Shown: piece by piece, positions 55,586-62,791 of the stretch | How positions within the stretch are numbered: the stretch's first letter is position 1 | How the letters are laid out: each line of letters starts with the position of its first letter | Source: Cocos nucifera | Taxonomy: Eukaryota > Streptophyta > Magnoliopsida > Arecales > Arecaceae | Assembly (NCBI GenBank): GCA_006176705.1 | Contig: QRFJ01000376.1 | Span: 124,001 to 188,000, forward strand | Direction: 5' to 3' | DNA: 64,000 bases | The notes under the pieces: model-generated | The model's input: only the letters and a program-made list of their open reading frames with translations | What the model was told of the DNA's origin: nothing | Databases searched by the model: none | Translations under genes and position numbers: made by a program

Positions 55586-56208
55586 TAGATTTTCACATTG
55601 GACTCGAATCGAATGATTACATCATATGACAGAGACTAGGGTTTGACGAGTTCACCTTAACCCTAATCTGATCGGGGCTCAAGATAGAAGAACTGAATCA
55701 CACAGGTAGCTGCACCAAGAGGTTCGCATTCAGCTCTGATGGGTTGCCACCATATACTGCTAGGTGTCACTGGTGGATTTTGGGAGCAATTAGAATGATT
55801 TAGATGATCGATCATTCTAGCTGTTCGAATCAGAAGAGTTCTGATCCATCGAAAGGAGTTTCGATGATGTCTATGATAGAGATCATGACATATCCCATTA
55901 CCATACAGAACTGAACCTAACTGGGTCACACAAACAAGGGTTTGAATCTGGTGATCATCAATTGAACTGATCTAGTTCAATTGATCTGAATGAGATTCAA
56001 TTAGGTTCAAGGAAATCGTGCTAGCACTCGATTGAACCTAACGTTCTTCTTTTACTATCATAAATAAGTTGTCCTGACTGAGCCAAAGGAGTTTGTGCTC
56101 AATCAGAGGCCTTCATATGGTCTGACTGGAGGTTGTCCAAGTCAGAATAGGTTGTCTTATTTGTAAGACATTACCTGCCATTTTTGGTCACCTGCCATTT
56201 CTTGTTCT

Positions 56209-56275
56209 TTGACTTTGGTCAAAAGTCTACCTTTGACTGGTCAAACGTTGACCATTCACCCTTTGACTTTTGACC
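56209..56275 (+). promoter_or_regulatory. Seven W-box cores in 67 bp (A1 U3)
   Basis: TTGACT 56209-56214, GGTCAA 56217-56222, TTGACT 56233-56238, GGTCAA 56239-56244, TTGACC 56248-56253, TTGACT 56263-56268 and TTGACC 56270-56275. The cluster lies about 310 bp upstream of the TATA box. W boxes bind WRKY factors. A stress- or defence-responsive promoter is inference. Confidence 0.6.
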
Positions 56276-56503
56276 ACATGTCATGCACCTATTGGAGAGC
56301 TGGTGGGGGCTTGTCCCCCTGCCAGAACCTGGCAAGGAGAAGGGCGCACGCCAAGGGTGGCGTGAGCCCAAGTAGGAGGCGCCTAGGAGTCCTTGTTGGA
56401 CAAGGACTCCACCTCCCTTTAGGATTCCAATCAGAGTTCTACTAAGAATCCAGTTTGACTGGTCTTAGGCGCCCTCTAAGGAGGAATCCAGGGGTCTCTA
56501 TTC

Positions 56504-56551
56504 CAACCAATCAGATTTAGATCTGATTTCACAAAGGGTTGTGATTGGTTG
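56504..56551 (+). promoter_or_regulatory. Inverted pair of CCAAT boxes
   Basis: CAACCAATCA (56504-56513) and its exact reverse complement TGATTGGTTG (56542-56551), 28 bp apart and 33 bp upstream of the TATA box. The same pair is present in LTR 1 and, less perfectly, in the solo and A2 LTRs. Confidence 0.55.
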
Positions 56552-56583
56552 AGAGGAAGAGGAGTTGGATCACAAGCTTAGGT

Positions 56584-56592
56584 CTATAAATA
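56584..56592 (+). promoter_or_regulatory. TATA box of A1 LTR 2
   Basis: CTATAAATA in ggtctataaataagaccctgcg. Transcription would start about 30 bp downstream, leaving roughly 560 bp of R-U5. Confidence 0.65.
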
Positions 56593-56806
56593 AGACCCTG
56601 CGCCCAACCCTAATCCTAAGTGAAAGTGAATTCAATAGAGATTTCCCACGCCCCAAGGCTGCCTCTCCCCTCCTTCTCCACGCCATACTCTCTTCTCCCC
56701 TTGCTCTCCACGTCCAAAAGTGTTTTGGACTTAGTTTGGTGCGATTCAGATCAAGGAAAGGCGATCAAAAGCAAGAAGGCTGCGCTGCTGCAAAAGGACG
56801 ACTGCA

Positions 56807-56864
56807 GATCTTCAAAAGAGTTTTGAAGATCCTCCAGATCAGATCCAGATCTGATTTTTGGAGG
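56807..56864 (+). promoter_or_regulatory. Two adjacent hairpins in R-U5
   Basis: Hairpin 1: GATCTTCAAAA (56807-56817) and TTTTGAAGATC (56821-56831), a perfect 11-bp stem with a GAG loop. Hairpin 2: CCTCCA (56831-56836) with TGGAGG (56859-56864), enclosing ATCAGATC/GATCTGAT (56838-56845/56848-56855). Hairpin 1 recurs with paired base changes in the X LTR (5647-5667). Confidence 0.5.
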
Positions 56865-57177
56865 TGTGATAGAGAAGAAGAGGATCTCCAGATCCAACCC
56901 GAGTGGATACCGGTAGAGGCCAGGCGCTTGCGTGGCTAAGATCCAGAACCTTCCGCTGCAATCAGGATCATCTACAGGGTAATAGGATTACCCAAATCAG
57001 GTAAATTGAAATTTGATTTAATTTATCTTATTTTATTTTATTTATTAAAATAATAAGAATCAGATCTGAAACATATCAAGATCTGATTGAAGATCAAGAG
57101 AAAATTTTTGAAATATATCTCTTGATCTAATCAGATCTGGACGAACCTGGACCGGGAAATCAGGATTTCCCTTCAAC

Positions 57178-57192
57178 TGGTATCAGAGCCAT
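57178..57192 (+). other. A1 primer binding site, copy 2
   Basis: TGGTATCAGAGCCAT, two bases after the LTR end; intact match to the initiator Met tRNA 3' end. Confidence 0.88.
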
Positions 57193-57747
57193 GGTTCTAA
57201 AATTGTTTAGATCTGATTTTAATTTTATTTTAATTAAAAATAATGTGATTTCAGATGTCACATGAGATGTGATCAGATCTGAAATCAGAAAAATTAAAAT
57301 TAAATGATTTGGATCTAAGAACATGAAGATATGCATGACTAGTTCTAGAATAGAATAGTTCTATAGAATAGTTTTGCATGTCTTTGATTTAATCTGATTA
57401 AATCATATTTTAGATCTTCTTATTTACTATTTTCTGATATTATAAGTGTTATAATAACATCTGATAAACAGCAAATAAAAATTATTTAATTTTAAATATC
57501 ATATGAGATATGATAGATGCATGACTAGACTAGTTGTAGAATAGTTCTACATAATTGTCTAGATTAGAATTTATTTTGATTAGATCAATTTAAATCTAAT
57601 TTTTTAGATTATTATGTGATAATTTAGATCTGAAAACATGCATGATTTGATACATGAGATGTATGCAAAATATGCCTTGATTAGATCTAAATTTGTATAT
57701 GAGATATATGATATAGATCTATAACTGTTTTGTAGATTTACATGTTC

Positions 57748-57872
57748 CTGATTAAGGCGTTCCTCTTGGCCGTCCGGTCATAAGAACGAAGAAGGGTTTA
57801 AAGGCCCTCTCTTCCCATTCGATGGGGTGTTCTTATGACGTGTAGGGGTGCTGCGTGTTCGTCCTTAATCAG
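57748..57872 (+). promoter_or_regulatory. Conserved leader stem-loop (A1 copy 2)
   Basis: CTGATTAAGG (57748-57757) / CCTTAATCAG (57863-57872), and inner GTCATAAGAAC (57777-57787) / GTTCTTATGAC (57829-57839). Identical to copy 1. Confidence 0.55.
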
Positions 57873-58252
57873 AAACCCAAAACTTACTTTCTGCAAAACC
57901 CTAGATCCTGAAACCCTAGGATTTATTGTGCATATTTTGTTTATGAACCCAACTTAATTAAGAATTAAGTTTATGGAATATTAATTAGGTCTAAAATTGA
58001 GAATTTCAGATCTAAGACATATTCATAATACTGGGTTCGGGCTTGGGTAGCTCAATTAGGTCTAAGCGGTTGATCAAACCGAATCAAGAGTTGGTTAGAT
58101 GGGATCAACAATGCTTAAATTGACCAGCCTAATAGGATTAAGTCTGGGTCAAGATCGAGTCACGATCAAGCAAGACCTAATTAGGCTCAGAGGTTAGAGT
58201 CTGGATTGTAGGCTAACCCAATTGGTTCTGACTCAACAATTTGGTGTCTAAG

Positions 58253-59042
58253 GTAAGTTTGGCACAGACGACCGACTGGTTTTTAATTGGAAGCTACTCG
58301 ACCTGAATGCGTTCTTGTGCGAGTTAACGGCATATTCCTTCCACCGGTCTCACTTACCTGGCCATATCTGTTGACACAGTTCTGATCTGAGGTGGTCAAT
58401 AATCCGAGCTGACCCATGCCACTAGGTTAGTCATAATTGTTATGACTAAGCCAAGTCTAGTTTAATGAGACCTGAATCAATTCTCCCTAAGAAAAGATTA
58501 AGTCCGAGGTCTTCCACCATTGTAGACGTGCGGGCCCTTCCCGGGGTTGATTGTTCTCGGCTGGATACAGTGGCTCAGTTGCACCGGGAAGACGCAACCA
58601 TGTCTATTAGGCATTGGATGCTATGGGCTGGAGGATGAGTTGGGCTCAATATTCCGGATACGGTGAGAGACCCAATTAGGAACCCAGTCTATGCAAATGG
58701 TGGGTCTGACTTAACTAAGGAGTGGATCAATATTCCGGATACGGTGAGATTCATGAATTAGAGACCAAGTTTGGGTGCACCATGATTAGAGAATCATTGA
58801 ACAAGAGTTGTTCACTCATTGGCTAACCCATCACCAATAACTGTTAGGTGAGGTGATGAGTCAGTTGGTGAGACCGCACCACCCACTAGAAATCATCAAT
58901 CGCGGAGATTTTCGCATCTCTACAGAGGGAGTGTAGGGATCCGAGAAAATAGTGGGAGCTAATTTGTTTAAAAATAAAATCCCTAAACAAATTGGTCAAG
59001 TCAAAATTACAGTATCTAACTAGAATCTTTGACTCTCTACAG
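58253..59042 (+). other. Possible leader intron (790 bp), copy 2
   Basis: Donor AAG|GTAAGT (exon ends 58252), acceptor CTCTCTACAG (59033-59042), then GAAAATG with the gag start at 59047. It is conserved in X (7134-7920), A2 (24663-25451) and copy 1. It would separate a spliced messenger from full-length genomic RNA. Confidence 0.4.
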
Positions 59043-59046
59043 GAAA

Positions 59047-59880
59047 ATGTCTGCGTCCAACCCACTGGCACGTATCCTAGACACACATAGACTGACTGGA
59101 CCCAATTATAAAGATTGGCTCAGGAACTACAAAATTGTTTTGGGTTCAGAGAAGTTAACACATGTTTTGGACCAGGACCCTCCCACCTTACCAGCTCGTC
59201 CATCCACTGAACAGAGAGCGTCTCTGGAAAAATGGATTGACGAAGACAATAAGGCCAGATACTACATGTTGGGCTCGATGTCTGATGAGCTCCAGCGCCA
59301 ACATGAAGATATCGGGACTGCTCGCCAAATGTTGGCTCACCTGCAGGAGATGTTTGGTGAACAGAGTCGCGCAGCCAAATATCAAGTCACGAAATGACTT
59401 TTTAAGGCTAAGATGCGTGATGGGCAGTCAGTCCAAGATCACTGTCTGACAATGATCAAGGACATGGAAGAGCTTGAGAAGCTCGGTGTGAAGTTGGACT
59501 TGGACTTGCAGAACGATATTATTCTGCAATCCTTGACTGATGCATATGGGCAATTCATCATGAATTACCACATGCATAAACTTCAAAATTCCTTGGCCGA
59601 GTTGATGAATATGCTGGTTACCGCTGAGCTTTCTATGAAAGGTTCTAAAGGCTCAGTTCTTGCTATGGAACGGACTTCTTCCAAAAGAAAGTCTTATGGA
59701 AAGAAAAAGAAGTCTGTGAAAAAGCAAAAGGTAGAAGGATCAAAGAAGAAGAAGGCAGAACCGAAGAAGAAGGTCGATGGCAAAGGAAAGTGTTTCCATT
59801 GCAACAGCGACGGCCATTGGAAGCGGAACTGCCCTACTTACCTGGCCACCCTAAAGAACAAGAAGGAAGGTCCTTCTGGA
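59047..59880 (+). pseudogene. A1 gag, copy 2 (single in-frame UGA)
   Basis: Starts at ATG 59047 (MSASNPLARIL). Domains: N-terminal LTGPNYKDWLRNYKIVL block (residues about 18-35), capsid SMSDELQRQHEDI and LAHLQEMFGEQS, in-frame TGA at 59395-59397 after codon 116, then ILQSLTDAYGQFIMNYHMHK, AELSMKGSKGSVL, a lysine-rich segment and the zinc knuckle with Cys at 59791, 59800 and 59830 and His at 59815 (CX2CX4HX4C complete). The frame before and after the TGA is the same. This is the best-preserved Gag in the window and, apart from one codon, would look functional. Confidence 0.88.
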
Positions 59881-60300
59881 GGTATGCTCGTTATTGAGTC
59901 TAACCTTACGGTTTCTTCTGCATCCAGTTGGGTGCTTGACTCTGGTTCTAGTGCTCATCTGTGCACTTCTATGCAGGGTCTTGAGGATAGCAGGAGGCTG
60001 AGGGATGGAGACATGATCCTACGCGTCGGTAATGGAGCAAGAGTTGCTGCAGTAGCCGTGGGAACATACCCTCTGCGATTACCATCTGGTTTAGACTTAG
60101 TTTTAAAAGACTGTTATTATGTGCCTGCAGCTAGCAGGAATTTGATTTCTGTTTCATGCTTAGCACAAGAAGGTTATGTGATCACCTTCTTTAAGGACCA
60201 TTGTAACATTCTTTATGAAAGAAATAAAATTGCAAATGGTTTCCTTGTTAATGGTCTTTATCAGTTGCATATTGATGTACCTGTTTTAACTATCGAGCAA
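59881..60300 (+). pseudogene. A1 aspartic protease domain, intact within broken pol
   Basis: SSWVLDSGSSAHLCTS places the catalytic D-S-G at 59938-59946. Then come RDGDMILRVGNGARVAAVAV, YPLRLPSGLDLVLKDCYYVP and NLISVSCLAQEGYVITFFKDH, the usual flap and C-terminal strand of copia proteases. It is continuous with gag upstream and integrase downstream. As in other copia elements it should dimerise and cut the polyprotein inside the particle. Confidence 0.88.
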
Positions 60301-61270
60301 AACGTGAATGCCAAACGACCTAGGGATAGTCCAAACGACAGATATCTATGGCACCTGAGATTAGGTCATATAGCAGAAGATAGGATTAACAAATTGGAGA
60401 AAAATGGGCTATTGAGTCCATTGACTTTTGAGTCATATCCAACTTGTGAATCTTGTCTTCAAGGCAAAATGACTAAACTCCCTTTTGTTGGACATGGGGA
60501 GAGGGCCACAGATCTCCTTGCCCTAGTACATACTGATGTGTGCGGCCCATTCGATGTGCCGGCTAGAGGCAATTTTGTCTACTTCATTACCTTTACCGAT
60601 GATCTGTCTAGGTATGGGTATGTGTATCTTATGAGACATAAGTCTGAAGCCTTTTGAAAAGTTCAAAGAATTCAGACATGAAGTAGAAAAACAAACTGGA
60701 AAACCCATTAAGGTTCTTCGATCAGATCGAGGAGGTGAATACCTTAGCCGGGAATTCCTAGACTATCTTAAGGAAAATGGCATAGTCTCTCAATGGACTC
60801 CACCAGGAACACCTCAACTCAACGGGGTTTCAGAACGGAGAAATCGGACTCTATTGGATATGGTTCGATCCATGATGAGCTTCACAGACCTCCCAGATTT
60901 TCTTTGGGGACATTCATTATTAACTTCAATCTATTTACTGAATAGGGTTCCCTCTAAAACCGTTCCTACCACACCGTATGAGATATGGCACGGTAAGAAA
61001 CCAAGTCTGAGTCATCTCAGAATTTGGGGTTGTCCGGCTCATGTCAAAAGACAACAAGCGGACAAGTTAGAGTTTAGGTCCTTTAGAGCTCGATTCATAG
61101 GATATCCTAAAGAGTCATTAGGATACTATTTCTACATTCCAGAAGACCACAATGTGATTGTGAGTCGACATGCCATATTTCTTGAAAAATAGTTTATTCA
61201 AGATAGTGGCATTGGAAAGCAGATTAAGCTTGATGAGAAAGTCTCACAAGCAGAACGAGCTAAGGACCAA
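60301..61270 (+). pseudogene. A1 integrase, catalytic residues intact, one frameshift
   Basis: Zinc finger: His at 60352 and 60367, Cys at 60445 and 60454 (WHLRLGH...TCESC). Catalytic Asp at 60535 (HTDVCGPF), Asp at 60725 (LRSDRGGEYLS) and Glu at 60833 (VSERRNRTL), with 35 residues between the last two, as expected for a retroviral-type DDE integrase. An extra base in gaagccttttgaaaag (about 60650) shifts the frame between the two Asp; related copies have one base fewer. The domain ends LRIWGCPAHVKR...AIFLEK, followed by an in-frame TAG at 61190-61192 and FIQDSGIGKQIKL, so the TAG divides integrase from RT. Confidence 0.88.
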
Positions 61271-62519
61271 GTGGAACCAAATCAGGTTGAGCCAATAAGA
61301 ACACTACCTCCTCCACCTCGTAGATCGGAAAGAGTTTCCCGTCCCCCTGAAAGATACTTAGGTATTATTTCAGAGGACGTAGAGGAAATGTTCCTCATAG
61401 GTAATGGTGCTCATGGTGATGATCCCAAAACCTACAACGAGGCGATATCAGATATCGACTCCGAGAAATGGCTTGAGGCAATGAAGTCAGAGAATTGACT
61501 CGATGCACTCAAACCAAGTCTGGACCTTGGTAGATCCACCAGAAGGTATAGTACCTATTGGGTGTAAATGGATCTTCAAGAGAAAGATTGGTGCAGATGG
61601 GAATGTGGAGACATTCAAGGCTAGACTGGTGGCAAAAGGTTATAGTCAACGTGAAGGCATTGACTATCAGGATACCTTTTCCCCGGTAGCTATGCTAAAA
61701 TCCATCCGCACATTGCTTGCTGTTGCAGCCTATTTCGATTATGAAATATGGCAAATGGACGTGAAAACGGCATTCCTAAATGGATATCTTGAGGAAGATA
61801 TCTATATGGAACAGCCGCTAGGTTTCACATCCAGTGATACTGATCACAAGGTTTGCAAGCTGCAAAGGTCCATATATGGACTTAAGCAAGCATCTCGGAG
61901 CTGGAACACTCGTTTCAATGATGTGATCAAAAAGTTTGGTTTCATCAAAAATGAAGAGGAACCATGTGTTTTCAAAAGGGTCAGTGGGAGCGCTGTTGTC
62001 TTCCTCGTATTGTACGTGGATGACATCCTCCTTATTGGGAATGATATTCCCATGTTGACATCAGTCAAGATGTGGTTGTCCAAGGAATTCTCCATGAAAG
62101 ACCTAGGTGAAGCATCCTTTATTCTAGGAATTAAGGTCTATAGGGATAGACCGAATAGGATGCTAGGACTTTCACAGAAGATGTACATAGAGGAAGTACT
62201 AAAGAGGTTTAGTATGGAAAACTCTAAGAGGGGATTAATACCCTTCAGACATGGTATTCATCTTTCCAAGAAGATGTGCCCCAGCACACCTGAGGAAATA
62301 GAACGCATGAGCAAGATCCCTTATGCTTCTGCAATAGGGAGCCTCATGTATGCCATGCTATGTACACGACCTGATATAGCCCATGCTGTGAGTGTCACAA
62401 GCAGATATCAGTCAAATCCAGGTGAAGAACACTGGACTTCTGTGAAATGTATCCTTAAGTACTTGAGAAGAACTAAGGATATGATGTTGGTCTTTGGTAA
62501 TGGAGAACTCCAAGTTCCA
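61271..62519 (+). pseudogene. A1 reverse transcriptase, catalytic residues intact, one frameshift
   Basis: Linker PPPPRRSERVSRPPERYLGI, then an extra base at about 61495 (gagaattgact against gagattgact) that shifts into the long open stretch at 61503-62558. RT blocks: WTLVDPPEGIVPIGCKWIFK, RLVAKGYSQREGIDYQDTFS, QMDVKTAFLNGYLEED (first catalytic Asp at 61758), SIYGLKQASRSWN, LYVDDILLIGNDI (YVDD at 62013-62024), YASAIGSLMYAMLCTRPDIA and LKYLRRTKDMM. A second extra base near 62517 (caagttccaggg) shifts the frame into RNase H. All palm residues needed for polymerisation are present. Confidence 0.9.
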
Positions 62520-62777
62520 GGGATACACAGACTCGGACTTCATGTCCGATATAGATGATCGAAAGTCGACATCTGGCAGACTGTTTGTGCTGGAAGAGTT
62601 CCAAGCAAACGGTGATACCATCTCATCCGCGATTACCTTGAGAAAGGTTACGTTGAGGTCAAGAGAGTCAACTCCACAGATAATGTGGCAGACCCACTTA
62701 CAAAGCCGTTGGGCCAGCAGAAGATCGAAGCCCACCTTGAGAAGATGGGACTTAGACTTGTAGCCAATTGGCTTTAG
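62520..62777 (+). pseudogene. A1 RNase H with internal deletion
   Basis: The N-terminus GYTDSDFMSDIDDRKSTSGRL is present, with the first catalytic Asp. At 62586-62611 the sequence jumps to the C-terminal YHLIRDYLEKGYVEVKRVN, DPLTKPLGQQKIEA and LVANWL, with stop TAG at 62775-62777. By comparison with 18605-18868 about 195 bp are gone, including the catalytic Glu helix and the YCDHNGA Asp. A CAAGC occurs at both deletion borders, and a TGA (CGA in the other copy) follows. Without these residues the domain cannot remove RNA from the hybrid. Confidence 0.82.
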
Positions 62778-62780
62778 GAC

Positions 62781-62791
62781 AAGTGGGAGAT
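62781..62791 (+). other. Polypurine tract
   Basis: AAGTGGGAGA directly before the 3' LTR, the usual plus-strand primer site. Confidence 0.8.

Larger units (their letters stand above)
55586..57175 (+). repeat. A1 LTR 2, 5' part in gap
   Basis: It matches LTR 1 from about offset 705 to the ...CCCTTCA end. It is either the 3' LTR of copy 1 shared with copy 2, or the 5' LTR of copy 2 alone. It contains the full set of regulatory motifs annotated separately. Confidence 0.88.
57176..59046 (+). other. A1 leader, copy 2
   Basis: 1,871 bp from LTR end to gag ATG, unusually long for a copia leader. The first 570 bp are AT-rich with recurring gcatgactag motifs. The stem-loop is at 57748-57872, the possible intron at 58253-59042, and a short direct repeat (caatattccggatacggtgaga) near 58651 and 58729. 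No coding signal. Confidence 0.75.
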
